From the NCBI RefSeq assembly GCF_000614105.1, contig NZ_BAKH01000021.1, positions 1 to 43,018 on the forward strand: a stretch of 43,018 nt of DNA, given 5' to 3'. Positions within the stretch are counted from its first letter, which is position 1; the number at the start of each line of letters is the position of its first letter. The notes beneath the pieces were generated by a model. The model ran no database searches. It was not told the origin of the DNA and was given only the letters and a program-made list of their open reading frames with translations. Below are positions 1-8,465 of the stretch, in pieces. The translations under genes were made by a program, and so were the position numbers. This DNA comes from Prevotella micans DSM 21469 = JCM 16134 (GTDB taxonomy: Bacteria; Bacteroidota; Bacteroidia; Bacteroidales; Bacteroidaceae).

Positions 1-132
1 CGCCGTTGGATTTGATTCGTCGCCCTTTGGCGAAACGTTGCCGCCGTTGGATTTAACTCGTCGCCCTTTGGCGAAGCGTTCTCGCCGTTGGATTTAACTC
101 GTCGCCCTTTGGCGAAGCGTTCTCGCCGTTGG
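1..132. repeat. 41-bp tandem repeat array (about 3.2 copies)
   Basis: Three full units start at 1, 42 and 83, and a fourth begins at 124 and is cut off after about 9 bases. The period is exactly 41 bp. Each unit contains the short palindrome TCGCCCTTTGGCGA, which can fold into a 5-bp stem. The same style of core (GTCGCCC...GGGC) recurs in the repeat region at 18.0-19.1 kb, so the two are probably related REP-like sequences. The array runs off the left edge, so its full size is unknown. The open frame that crosses it is not credible as a gene. Confidence 0.85.
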
Positions 133-163
133 AAATACCTATCGGGGTGCGGGTGCCTTTGTC

Positions 164-184
164 GGACAGACACGGGGTCTGTCC
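164..184. repeat. short perfect hairpin in intergenic DNA
   Basis: GGACAGAC at 164-171 pairs with GTCTGTCC at 177-184 across a 5-base loop. It lies just right of the 41-bp array and has no T-tract on either side. It may be a further REP-like element; no function can be assigned. Confidence 0.4.
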
Positions 185-308
185 CTACATGCGCCTACCG
201 GCCGAATTGGCATCCGTTGTTTATTACCCATTGGCTCCGCGGAGGCTTAAGCAGATTCTTAAACCGAACTCACGCAAGAGATGAGTATTAAGAAGTAGTT
301 GAGGTTAT

Positions 309-346
309 AAAAAATCGTCGTCAGGCTTTTGTTTATCCCAACGACG
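309..346 (-). terminator. probable intrinsic terminator of the lepA-crp unit
   Basis: On the minus strand CGTCGT (346-341) pairs with ACGACG (321-316) and is followed by ATTTTTTAT. It sits 45 bases beyond the stop of the crp/fnr-type gene, the expected place for the end of that transcript. The stem is short (6-7 bp) and the loop is long, so the call is moderate. Confidence 0.45.
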
Positions 347-391
347 TGTAAGTCCGACAGTTAATAAATATAGAGTAGTACTTGAAATCGA

Positions 392-988
392 TTAGTCGAG
401 CAACATTGCTGCGCGTACGCGACTCAGTGTTTCGGGTGTCATTTGCAGATAGCTGGCAATGTAGACCAGCGGCGCTCTCAGAATTACCTGCGGATTGAGT
501 TTACACATACGTTTATACCTAGCCTGTGCAGTTTCAAATCTAACAAGGTCGGCGTGCACCTGCGATATAATCAAGCTCTCTTCCAATATTTTTCTATATA
601 GAATCTGAATATTCACATTGTGGAGCGCCACCTGTTCGAGTTTCTGTTTGGGAATGGCGTAGACGATTGTGGGCTCAATAGCTTCGACCTGGAGTTTAGT
701 GGGCTCTTCGCGAAACAAACTTTCAATACACATGAAGATTGTATGGTCTTCGCCAAGATGTTCGGTTATCTGCTTGCCGTTCTTGAAATAGAACTGTCTG
801 ATGAGCCCGCGCTCAATGTAGTATATGCTGTCGCACACCTGTCCTTCGTTTATAATCATTTGCCCTTTTGCATACTTCTGAGGAACGAGTATGCTCTCAA
901 GCGCATCGAGCTCATCGTGAGTCATCGTGCTGTATTTTCTCGCCAGTTCGCGAGCAATATCTCTGGTGTCAATTGTAGGTCTCTTCAT
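392..988 (-). CDS. Crp/Fnr-family transcriptional regulator
   Basis: A 198-residue protein. The N-terminal two thirds look like a cyclic-nucleotide-binding-type beta roll (YAKGQMIINEGQ near residue 40, then YYIERGLIRQFY). The C-terminus has a short winged-helix segment with the recognition-helix text TPETLSRVR near residues 180-190, typical of the compact Crp-like proteins of Bacteroidetes. The canonical cAMP-contact residues are not obvious, so the ligand, if any, is unknown. It lies 43 bp downstream of lepA on the same strand and may be co-transcribed with it. Length fits the family (about 190-230). Target genes cannot be deduced. Confidence 0.85.
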   Translation of the reverse strand: MKRPTIDTRDIARELARKYSTMTHDELDALESILVPQKYAKGQMIINEGQVCDSIYYIERGLIRQFYFKNGKQITEHLGEDHTIFMCIESLFREEPTKLQVEAIEPTIVYAIPKQKLEQVALHNVNIQILYRKILEESLIISQVHADLVRFETAQARYKRMCKLNPQVILRAPLVYIASYLQMTPETLSRVRAAMLLD

Positions 989-1031
989 TGTTCTTCGATT
1001 TAAATTTTAACTATATAGCTTCTTATCTTCT

Positions 1032-2813
1032 TTAATCTAATTTGAGTACTGCCAGGAAGGCCTTTTGCGGCACTTGCACATTGCCGATTTGCTTCATTCT
1101 CTTCTTGCCTTTCTTTTGCTTCTCGAGCAATTTGCGTTTTCGGCTCACGTCGCCGCCGTAGCATTTTGCCGTTACGTCTTTTCTGACTTGTTTAACCGTC
1201 TCGCGCGCTATGATTTTTGCTCCGATTGCAGCCTGTATGGCTATGTCGAACTGTTGACGCGGGATAAGGTCTTTTAGTTTCTCACACATCCGTCTACCAA
1301 AGTTCACGGCATTGCTGTCGTGCGTAAGAGTCGACAAAGCATCAACCGGTTCGCCGTTCAGAAGGATGTCGAGCTTTGCGAGTTTCGATGGGCGGAAAGA
1401 GTCGATGTGATAATCGAACGATGCATAGCCTTTTGATATGCTCTTCAGCTTGTCATAGAAATCGATTACTATTTCTCCGAGTGGAATCATGAATATCAGT
1501 TCCAATCGATTTCCGCTAACATAGTTCTGACTAACCAGTTCGCCACGTTTGTCAAGACAGAGAGTCATAATCGGCCCGATATAATCGCTCAGTGTGATTA
1601 TGGATGCTTTGATATAAGGCTCCTCAATATGTTCAATCATCGTGGGGTCGGGTAGCCCCGACGGGTTATGAACTTCCTTACTGTTCCCGAGCTTGTCGTA
1701 CACCATGTAGCTCACGTTCGGCACAGTTGTAATCACGTCCATATTGAATTCCCGGTCGAGCCGCTCCTGTATTATCTCCATATGCAACAGCCCCAGAAAT
1801 CCGCATCTGAAACCGAATCCCAGTGCCTGCGAACTTTCCGGTTGAAAGGTTAGTGATGCATCGTTGAGTTGCAGTTTTTCGAGCGATGCTCGCAAGTTTT
1901 CATAGTCGTTCGGGTCAATAGGGTAGACTCCGGCAAACACCATCGGCTTCACTACTTGGAAACCTTCGATGGCATTCGAACAAGGCTTGTTCACATGAGT
2001 TACCGTGTCGCCTACTTTCACCTCGGTTGCTGTTTTGATTCCCGAAATGATGTATCCCACTTCGCCGGTTGCGAGTTCTTTGGTTGGTTTCATCTCCATT
2101 TTCAAAACCCCAACCTCGTCGGCTGTATATTCCATTCCGGTTTGAACGAACTTCACTTTGTCACCTTTCCTGATGCAACCATTTTCAACCTTACAAAGGG
2201 TTATGATTCCGCGGAACGAGTTGAAAATCGAGTCGAATATCAGGGCCTGCAGTGGTTCAGCCGGACTTCCAGTCGGACAGGGAATGCGTCTAATAATTGC
2301 TTCGAGAATTTCCTTAACTCCTTCGCCCGTTTTTCCGCTGGCTCGGATAATCTCTTCGGTTTTACAACCTAATAACTCCACAATTTCGTCTTCCACCTCT
2401 TCAGGCATGGCGTTGGGCATGTCAATTTTGTTAATCACTGGAATTATTTCCAGGTTATGGTCGATAGCCATATAGAGGTTTGAAATTGTTTGTGCTTGCA
2501 CGCCTTGTGTTGCGTCGACTACTAATAAAGCTCCTTCACATGCGGCAATGCTTCTCGATACTTCATACGAGAAATCGACATGTCCCGGTGTGTCGATGAG
2601 ATTCAAAACATACTGTTCACCCTCGAGTACGTACTCCATTTGTATGGCGTGACTCTTGATGGTTATTCCTCTTTCGCGTTCGAGCTCCATGTCGTCTAGC
2701 ATTTGTCCACCAGTTATCTGGATGGTATTGGTATACTCCAGGAGTCTGTCGGCCAGGGTTGATTTACCATGGTCGATATGGGCGATGATGCAGAAATTAC
2801 GTATATGTTTCAT
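1032..2813 (-). CDS. lepA: elongation factor 4 (LepA), ribosome-associated GTPase
   Basis: LepA is a translational GTPase that back-translocates or remodels stalled ribosomes. All G motifs are visible: AHIDHGKST (G1, residues 11-19), DTPGH (G3) and NKID (G4). The LepA-specific C-terminal domain ends in the basic segment [20 protein letters not shown] chose the ATG at 2813, giving 593 residues, the usual family length. The more upstream ATG at 2840 would add nine residues not found in the family and falls inside the predicted -7 element at 2838-2845. The gene is divergent from purB and is followed by the Crp-like gene. No frameshift or missing motif was seen. Confidence 0.97.
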   Translation of the reverse strand: MKHIRNFCIIAHIDHGKSTLADRLLEYTNTIQITGGQMLDDMELERERGITIKSHAIQMEYVLEGEQYVLNLIDTPGHVDFSYEVSRSIAACEGALLVVDATQGVQAQTISNLYMAIDHNLEIIPVINKIDMPNAMPEEVEDEIVELLGCKTEEIIRASGKTGEGVKEILEAIIRRIPCPTGSPAEPLQALIFDSIFNSFRGIITLCKVENGCIRKGDKVKFVQTGMEYTADEVGVLKMEMKPTKELATGEVGYIISGIKTATEVKVGDTVTHVNKPCSNAIEGFQVVKPMVFAGVYPIDPNDYENLRASLEKLQLNDASLTFQPESSQALGFGFRCGFLGLLHMEIIQERLDREFNMDVITTVPNVSYMVYDKLGNSKEVHNPSGLPDPTMIEHIEEPYIKASIITLSDYIGPIMTLCLDKRGELVSQNYVSGNRLELIFMIPLGEIVIDFYDKLKSISKGYASFDYHIDSFRPSKLAKLDILLNGEPVDALSTLTHDSNAVNFGRRMCEKLKDLIPRQQFDIAIQAAIGAKIIARETVKQVRKDVTAKCYGGDVSRKRKLLEKQKKGKKRMKQIGNVQVPQKAFLAVLKLD

Positions 2814-2837
2814 GTATCTGACTCTGTTTTTCTGCCG

Positions 2838-2845
2838 CAAATTTA
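2838..2845 (-). promoter_or_regulatory. candidate -7 element for lepA
   Basis: On the minus strand TAAATTTG matches the Bacteroidetes -7 consensus TAnnTTTG and lies 24 bases upstream of the chosen lepA ATG. No clear TTTG -33 box is present at the usual distance. Transcription would start near 2831 with a short leader. Confidence 0.4.
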
Positions 2846-2970
2846 CAAAAATTCGGCATAAACCTCTTTTGACCTATCCGTCCCTCCTTGACTTTGTTAC
2901 ACGTACTTGTACAGAAGTTGTAAACTATTTTTTGATATAGCTAGATCTGTACCTTTATGGGATTTATTCT

Positions 2971-2978
2971 TACTTTTG
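2971..2978 (+). promoter_or_regulatory. candidate -7 element for purB
   Basis: TACTTTTG matches TAnnTTTG, 21 bases before the purB ATG. A matching -33 TTTG is not evident. A 10-base direct duplication (TCACACAATA, 2981-2990 and 2991-3000) fills the space up to the start codon. Confidence 0.4.
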
Positions 2979-2999
2979 CATCACACAATATCACACAAT

Positions 3000-4345
3000 A
3001 TGTACCTTGATACGCTGACAGCCGTTTCACCAGTTGACGGCCGATATAGAAATAAAACAGAAAGTCTAGCCGACTATTTTTCAGAATTTGCACTTATTCG
3101 TTATCGTGTTCGAGTTGAGATTGAATATTTCATCACTCTATGCGAAATACCTTTGCCACAACTGGCAAAGATTAATCATAATCAGCTTGATGAGTTGCGA
3201 AAAATATATCTCGAGATGAATGAGAAAGATGCCGAACGGGTGAAGGATATTGAAAAGGTGACGAACCACGACGTTAAAGCTGTTGAATATTTCATTAAAG
3301 AACAATTCGATAAAATCGATGGATTGGAACCCTATAAGGAGTTTATACATTTCGGACTCACCTCGCAGGACATAAACAATACTAGTGTGCCGTTGTCGTT
3401 GCTCGAGGCTTTGAAGAATGTTTACTATCCACAAATCGACGAACTCATTACACTTCTGAAACAATATTCTGAGCAGTGGAAAGATGTTCCAATGTTAGCT
3501 CGCACACATGGACAACCGGCATCGCCAACTCGCTTGGGAAAAGAAATCGGAGTATTTGTTTACAGGTTAGAAGAGCAGTTTGCATTGCTGAAACAATGCA
3601 AACTCACAGCAAAATTTGGTGGAGCAACCGGAAATTTCAATGCTCATCATGTAGCTTATCCCCACTACGATTGGAAAGAGATTGCAAACTCTTTCGTAAG
3701 CGAAAAACTCGGATTGCAACGTGAACAGCAAACAACACAGATTAGCAATTACGATCATCTTGGAAGTATATTCGATGCTATCCGAAGAATAAATACCATT
3801 ATAATAGATCTTGACAGAGATGTGTGGATGTATATTTCGATGGACTATTTCAAGCAGAAAATAAAAGCTGGCGAAGTAGGGTCGAGTGCAATGCCTCACA
3901 AGGTGAATCCGATAGATTTCGAAAACAGTGAAGGTAATCTGGGAATAGCCAACGCAATTCTTCAGTTTCTCTCAAGGAAACTGCCTGTTAGTCGACTACA
4001 GCGCGACCTGACCGACTCAACGGTTTTGCGTAACATTGGAGTGCCGTTCGGACATTCTATAATCGCCATTCAGAGCACCCTGAAAGGATTACACAAACTT
4101 ATTCTCAACGAAGATAGACTTAGGCAGGACCTCGATAATTCTTGGTCGGTAGTAGCGAGGCAATTCAAACAATTCTTAGACGTGAGGCCTATCCCAATCC
4201 TTACGAAGCATTGAAAGCTTTAACAAGAACGAATGAAAAGATGACGAAAGAAGTCATACACAATTTTATTACCACCCTCAACGTTAGTAACGAGGTGAGA
4301 GAAGAATTGATGACAATCACACCCCAAAACTATACAGGCGTGTGA
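3000..4345 (+). CDS. purB: adenylosuccinate lyase, interrupted by a one-base frameshift
   Basis: PurB cleaves SAICAR and adenylosuccinate to release fumarate in purine synthesis. The fumarase-superfamily signature GSSAMPHKVNP is present, as are TSQDINNTS and ARTHGQPASPT. The ATG at 3000 gives the family-typical start MYLDTLTAVSPVDGRY; an upstream in-frame extension to 2907 is not used. The frame breaks near 4157: after NSWSVVA the expected EAIQTILRRE continues in the next frame to a stop at 4345. Adding one G (GCGAG to GCGGAG) restores a 448-residue protein, a normal length. Because purB is usually needed for purine synthesis, a sequencing deletion is more likely than true loss. As given, the frame stops at 4214. 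Confidence 0.93.
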
Positions 4346-4410
4346 TTCTCCCATCTCTATTCAATATTTAATTATCATATAAGGTGAATTTTTATTATTA
4401 GTGTTTTTCA

Positions 4411-4433
4411 ATTCCGACCGGGAGGGTTGGAAT
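4411..4433 (+). promoter_or_regulatory. leader hairpin upstream of the pseudouridine synthase gene
   Basis: ATTCCGACC (4411-4419) can pair with GGTTGGAAT (4425-4433), with one G-T pair and a 5-base loop. It lies between purB and the downstream start at 4455. There is no T-tract after it, so a leader structure is more likely than a terminator. Confidence 0.3.
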
Positions 4434-4454
4434 AATTCAATTAAGGAAAAAACT

Positions 4455-5771
4455 ATGGAAGAAGAATTAGAAAAGAAAGAAATCAGAACAGAACAAGGTG
4501 AGATTAACCGTGATGGAGTTAACTCAAATGAAAGTCAAGAAGATTATCGTGAGCCGGTACGTCCACAGCGTCCCCGCATTCATTCCCAACGCGCTTATGG
4601 TAGTAGCGAAGATGGAGCATTCCGTCCGGAAGGATTTGGAGCTGGTCTCCAAAATCCCAATACACAACAACGCGGAGGTTATCGCCAGCAACGTAATAAC
4701 TATGGTGGTGGTTATCAGCAACCGCGTCAAGGTTATCAGCAACCGCGTCAGCCACAAGGATATCGTCAGCGTTATGGCGATGACGGAGGTTATCAGCAAC
4801 CGCGTCAGGGAGGATATCAGCAAATGCGTCAAGGTTATCAGCAACCGCGTCAGCCACAAGGATATCAGCAGCGTTACAATGGTAACAACCGCCAAGGTTA
4901 TAACAACTATCCGAGTTATCAGAATCGTTACAATCCTCGTCAGGGCTATCAGCAGTCGAACAATCGCTTACAGCATGCTCCCGGTTACGATTCTAATGCA
5001 AAGTACTCTCTCAAGAAGCGCATAGAATACAAAGAAGAAAATATTGACCCGAATGAGCCCATACGCCTAAATAAATATTTGGCAAATGCAGGAGTTTGCT
5101 CCCGTAGAGAAGCCGATGAATTTATTCAGGCTGGAGGCATAACCGTGAATGGGGAAGTTGTAACGGAACTCGGAACGAAGATTCTGCGTTCTGATGAAGT
5201 GAAGTTCCGTGATAAGATTGTTTCATTGGAAAAGAAAGTTTATGTGCTACTTAACAAGCCAAAGGATTACGTAACTACGAGCGATGACCCACAGCAGCGC
5301 AAAACAGTTATGGATCTTGTCAAAGGTGCATGCCCTGAGAGAATCTATCCGGTTGGTAGATTGGACAGAAATACTACTGGTGTGCTCTTGCTGACAAATG
5401 ACGGCAATCTTGCCAGCAAGCTAACTCATCCAAAGTTCCTGAAGAAAAAAGTTTATCACGTGTTCCTCGATAAACCGGTTACTGCGCAGCATCTGCAACA
5501 GATTTCTGAAGGAATAATACTTGAAGACGGCGAGGTAAAAGCTGATGCTGTTGAGTACGCAAGCGATAAAGATCAGAAGCAAGTGGGAATTGAAATCCAC
5601 AGCGGAAAGAATCGTATTGTACGCAGGATTTTTGAGAGCTTAGGCTATCGCGTAACGAAGCTCGACAGGGTTCAGTTTGCGGGATTGACAAAGAAAAACG
5701 TACGTCGAGGCGATTGGAGATTCCTCACAGAACAGGAAGTTGACATGCTTCGCATGGGTGCTTTCGAATAG
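4455..5771 (+). CDS. rRNA pseudouridine synthase (RsuA/RluB family) with Gln/Arg-rich N-terminal extension
   Basis: Isomerises a specific uridine in rRNA. The S4 RNA-binding domain starts near residue 203 (IRLNKYLANAGVCSRREAD) and is followed by the RsuA/RluB catalytic domain; the catalytic Asp is in GRLDRNTTG (about Asp304). The first 200 residues are unrelated to catalysis: an acidic start, then a low-complexity tract of Tyr-Gln-Gln-Pro-Arg and Gly-Tyr repeats (roughly residues 75-190), probably disordered and RNA-binding. I chose ATG 4455, giving 438 residues, because the open frame before it begins at a GTG without supporting features. Which of RluB, RluE, RluF or RsuA it matches functionally cannot be told. 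It lies between purB and asnS, all on the plus strand. Confidence 0.9.
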   Translation: MEEELEKKEIRTEQGEINRDGVNSNESQEDYREPVRPQRPRIHSQRAYGSSEDGAFRPEGFGAGLQNPNTQQRGGYRQQRNNYGGGYQQPRQGYQQPRQPQGYRQRYGDDGGYQQPRQGGYQQMRQGYQQPRQPQGYQQRYNGNNRQGYNNYPSYQNRYNPRQGYQQSNNRLQHAPGYDSNAKYSLKKRIEYKEENIDPNEPIRLNKYLANAGVCSRREADEFIQAGGITVNGEVVTELGTKILRSDEVKFRDKIVSLEKKVYVLLNKPKDYVTTSDDPQQRKTVMDLVKGACPERIYPVGRLDRNTTGVLLLTNDGNLASKLTHPKFLKKKVYHVFLDKPVTAQHLQQISEGIILEDGEVKADAVEYASDKDQKQVGIEIHSGKNRIVRRIFESLGYRVTKLDRVQFAGLTKKNVRRGDWRFLTEQEVDMLRMGAFE

Positions 5772-5790
5772 ATAGAAAAAACAAGTAAGG

Positions 5791-5837
5791 ATGGCGAGCG
5801 AAACCAGGGCATAATTGAAACCCTGATCGCCCGCCAT
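5791..5837. promoter_or_regulatory. long imperfect hairpin between the pseudouridine synthase gene and asnS
   Basis: ATGGCG...CGCCAT, GCGA...TCGC and CAGGG...CCCTG pair in nested order across 5791-5837, with one mismatch and a small bulge. It ends 24 bases before the asnS ATG and is not followed by a clear T-tract on the plus strand. It could be a weak terminator, an attenuator or an RNA-processing site. Confidence 0.35.
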
Positions 5838-5861
5838 TATTATGTTGATAAATCAAGAACA

Positions 5862-7250
5862 ATGAAAAGAACAAAAATCATAGATGCACTGAGCAGCACA
5901 GATTTCGGAAAGGAAATAAACGTGAAAGGATGGGTGCGCTCGCACCGTAGTAGTAAGGCGGTGGACTTTATCGCACTGAACGATGGCTCTACGATAAAAA
6001 ATATTCAGATAGTGGTTGAGCCCAACAGCTTTGACGCCGAAATAATCAAGAGTATCACAACGGGAGCATGCCTAAATGTGACAGGATTGCTTGTGGAGAG
6101 TCAGGGTAAAGGACAAACGTCGGAGATAAAAGCAGAGTCGATTGAAGTATATGGGCTTTCGCCGACCGATTATCCGATGCAGAAGAAGGGACAAACGTTC
6201 GAATACATGCGAAAATACGGTCATTTACGTCTCAGGACTAACACTTTCGGGGCGGTTTTCCGTATTCGCCACAATATGGCCATCGCTATTCACGAATATT
6301 TCCACTCTCACGGGTTCTACTATTTCCACACGCCGATAATTACCGGAAGTGATGCGGAAGGGGCTGGAAATATGTTTCAAGTAACGACTCTTGACCCCGG
6401 CAGGATTGCAAAAGAGGGAAAAGTTGAGTATGATGATGACTTCTTCGGACGAAAAACAAATCTTACAGTCTCAGGTCAGCTCGAAGGAGAGCTCGGCGCA
6501 ACTTCGTTAGGTGCAATCTACACCTTCGGCCCTACTTTCCGCGCCGAAAATTCGAATACTCCGAGGCACTTGGCTGAGTTCTGGATGATTGAACCCGAAG
6601 TTGCTTTCGTCGACAAAGAGGATTTGATGGATTTGGAGGAAGACTTTATTAAATTCTGCGTGAAATGGGCGCTGGATAACTGTCATGATGACCTCGAGTT
6701 CCTAAATTCGATGATTGATAAGGGCTTGATTGAGCGGCTGAAGGGGATTCTGAACGAAAAATTCGTGAGACTGACCTATACCGAGGGGATAAAAATTCTC
6801 GAAGAGGCCTCGTGCAGTGGGCACAAGTTCGAAAATGAGGTTAGTTGGGGGATGGATCTTGCGAGCGAACACGAAAGGTTCCTTGTGGAAGAACACTTCC
6901 GCCGTCCGGTTATCATGTCTGACTATCCAAAAGACATTAAAGCGTTCTACATGAAGATAAACGACGACGATAAAACCGTTCAGGGAACCGACGTACTTTT
7001 CCCACAGATAGGCGAAATCATCGGCGGCTCGGTGCGTGAGGAGAATTATGACAAATTAATGGGCGAGATCGAGCGGCGGCATATCCCTATGAAGGATATG
7101 TGGTGGTATCTCGATACGCGCAAGTACGGTACGTGTCCTCACGGGGGCTTCGGCTTAGGGTTTGAGCGGCTCATTTTGTTCGTAACCGGGATGCAGAATA
7201 TCCGCGATGTGATTCCTTTCCCCCGCACGCCCAAGACGGCTGAGTTTTAG
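5862..7250 (+). CDS. asnS: asparaginyl-tRNA synthetase
   Basis: Charges tRNA-Asn with asparagine in the cytoplasm. It has an N-terminal OB-fold anticodon-binding domain ([22 protein letters not shown], split here as VKGWVRSHR near residue 21) and a class II catalytic core. Motif 2 is [10 protein letters not shown]...[11 protein letters not shown] and motif 3 is [12 protein letters not shown] near the C-terminus. Length of 462 residues fits bacterial AsnS. The start at ATG 5862 aligns with the family. It is the last plus-strand gene before the repeat array and converges on the polysaccharide operon. No defects seen. Confidence 0.97.
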   Translation: MKRTKIIDALSSTDFGKEINVKGWVRSHRSSKAVDFIALNDGSTIKNIQIVVEPNSFDAEIIKSITTGACLNVTGLLVESQGKGQTSEIKAESIEVYGLSPTDYPMQKKGQTFEYMRKYGHLRLRTNTFGAVFRIRHNMAIAIHEYFHSHGFYYFHTPIITGSDAEGAGNMFQVTTLDPGRIAKEGKVEYDDDFFGRKTNLTVSGQLEGELGATSLGAIYTFGPTFRAENSNTPRHLAEFWMIEPEVAFVDKEDLMDLEEDFIKFCVKWALDNCHDDLEFLNSMIDKGLIERLKGILNEKFVRLTYTEGIKILEEASCSGHKFENEVSWGMDLASEHERFLVEEHFRRPVIMSDYPKDIKAFYMKINDDDKTVQGTDVLFPQIGEIIGGSVREENYDKLMGEIERRHIPMKDMWWYLDTRKYGTCPHGGFGLGFERLILFVTGMQNIRDVIPFPRTPKTAEF

Positions 7251-7344
7251 TGGTTTCATGAGGATTTTTCGCACTTGTGCAGGGTGTGAGAGTTAAATAA
7301 AATTATAATATTAAGAATGCTAAGTATAAACGAGTTTATTTTTA

Positions 7345-7352
7345 TACTTTTG
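7345..7352 (+). promoter_or_regulatory. candidate -7 element of a possible short transcript
   Basis: TACTTTTG fits TAnnTTTG. A -33 TTTG is not present at 19-21 bases. It is noted because a strong terminator lies only about 50-85 bases downstream with no credible gene between. Confidence 0.25.
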
Positions 7353-7358
7353 TAATGC

Positions 7359-7438
7359 TCTCTTACAGAGTTTATATTAATAACAAAAAGTCTTTTTTGC
7401 TCCGGAATCGCAAGCGTGCGGTTCCGGAGCTTTATTTT
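7359..7438 (+). ncRNA. possible small RNA ending in an intrinsic terminator
   Basis: This is an inference from the -7 box at 7345-7352 and the terminator at 7399-7438. The implied RNA is about 80 bases and matches no RNA family I recognise. The alternative is simply the 3' untranslated end of asnS. Confidence 0.2.
7399..7438 (+). terminator. strong intrinsic terminator downstream of asnS
   Basis: GCTCCGGAA (7399-7407) pairs with TTCCGGAGC (7422-7430). The stem continues as 7408-7412 against 7417-7421 with one G-T pair, giving 14 bp and a 4-base loop. The T-rich tract TTTATTTTT follows. It would end asnS transcription, about 150 bases after the stop. Confidence 0.8.
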
Positions 7439-7440
7439 TG

Positions 7441-8364
7441 GGGTATGGTGTTTACAAGAATGGAATTCTGGGGTGAAGAGGTGATTATGATGACTCCTTG
7501 AATGGAAAATTCAGACTAAATTATACTTATGCAGACTCCTTGAATGGGAAATTAAGGCTAAATTATACTTATGATGACTCCTTGAATGGGAAATTAAGGC
7601 TAAATTATACTTATGATGACTCCTTGAATGGAAAATTCGGACTAAATTATACTTATGATGACTCCTTGAATGGAAAATTAATGGTGAATTCGATTTGTGT
7701 AGACTGGGTAAATGAGATTATGGATTCTGATTTTACTCATGCGGGCTGCAGAAATGGAAAATTGGATCTAGATTTGACTTGTGCAGTGTGCAGATGGTTA
7801 ATTTGGTTAACATAATCGACTTGTGCAGTCTGTATATGTTAAATCTAGTTCACATATAGCACTTGTGCAGTCTGCATGTGTTAAATCTGATTCACAAAAA
7901 GCACTTGTGCAGTGTGCATGAGTTGTTTCGAGGTCTTGTTTTCGACTTGTGCAGTGCGCATGAGTGATTTCGAGGTCTTGTTTTCGACTTGTGCAGTGCG
8001 CATGAGTGGTTTCGAGGTCTTATTTTCGACTTGTGCAGTGTGCATGAGTGGTTTTGAGGTCTTATTTTCGACTTGTGTAGTGCGCATAAGTGGTATTGTT
8101 TTGAAAAAATGCAGAATCTTGATGCCAATGTTCGGGTTTTACTGTTTTTTGGGAACTCGATGGGCTGTTGGCTATACTGATATGCTATTTTTTTTGACTT
8201 GAGGTGTGTGGGAGAGTGAGAACGGGAGGAATGAAATGAGTCGTGTGTGGTGGGAGAGTGAGAACGGGAGGAATGAAATGAATCGTGCGTGGTGTGAGTG
8301 TGGAGTAGGGAGGGATAAAATGGAACGAGGAGTGTTGAGATGTGGTAAATCTCAACACTCCTCG
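7441..8364. repeat. degenerate tandem array, strict 42-bp period, about 22 units
   Basis: Corresponding bases recur every 42 bp from 7441 to 8364. Well-conserved anchors are at 7525, 7567, 7609 and 7651 (ACTTATGATGACTCC type), at 7777, 7819, 7861, 7903, 7945, 7987, 8029 and 8071 (ACTTGTGCAG type), and at 8197, 8239 and 8281 (GGGAGAGTGAGAACGGGAGG type). Neighbouring units resemble each other more than distant ones, so the sequence drifts along the array while the phase is kept. Units at 8113 and 8155 are hardly recognisable. With 7251-7440 this fills the 1.2 kb between asnS and the next gene. Because 42 is a multiple of 3, several frames stay open through parts of it, but stops break each of them and I see no real gene. 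It is not a CRISPR: there are no unique spacers. Confidence 0.88.
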
Positions 8365-8366
8365 TT
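8310..8366 (-). terminator. intrinsic terminator of the polysaccharide operon
   Basis: Bases 8324-8341 and 8349-8366 are perfectly complementary: an 18-bp stem beginning AACGAGGAGTG with a 7-base loop. Read on the minus strand the stem is followed by TTCCATTTTATC. It lies about 65 bases beyond the last gene of the minus-strand operon and between convergent transcription units. The left arm still aligns with the 42-bp repeat unit before it. Confidence 0.75.
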
Positions 8367-8381
8367 AGGTGTGGTGTGGTG

Positions 8382-8465
8382 GAGTGGGTTTATTTCGTAT
8401 GATGGTGGAGGTGGAGTGTTTTCGAGTGGGTTTATTTCGTAGGACGGAGGAGGCGGAGTATTTTC
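8382..8465. repeat. 42-bp direct duplication overlapping the end of a coding region
   Basis: Units start at 8382 and 8424 (GAGTGGGTTTATTTCGTA...). The second unit contains the last codons and stop of the nucleotidyltransferase-like gene; the first is a near copy just beyond its stop. The period again is 42 bp but out of phase with the array at 7441-8364. Confidence 0.85.

Noticed and set aside
88..291. 67-codon open frame at the left edge
   Set aside because: It lies partly in the 41-bp repeat, has no recognisable domain and no promoter or ribosome site.
2981..3000. 10-base direct duplication just before the purB start as an operator
   Set aside because: A single duplication in the leader with no symmetry and no known site; likely chance or slippage.
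4498..5025. Alternative-frame reading of the Gln/Arg-rich segment, also on the minus strand
   Set aside because: Shadows of the repetitive N-terminal part of the pseudouridine synthase gene; no start signals or domains.
7498..8202. Repetitive open frames on both strands in the 42-bp array (14-residue repeats)
   Set aside because: Frames stay open only because 42 is divisible by 3. Stops break them between array parts, both strands are equally open, and no start signal is seen.
7441..8364. CRISPR array
   Set aside because: The whole period is repeated; there are no unique spacers of constant length and no cas genes.
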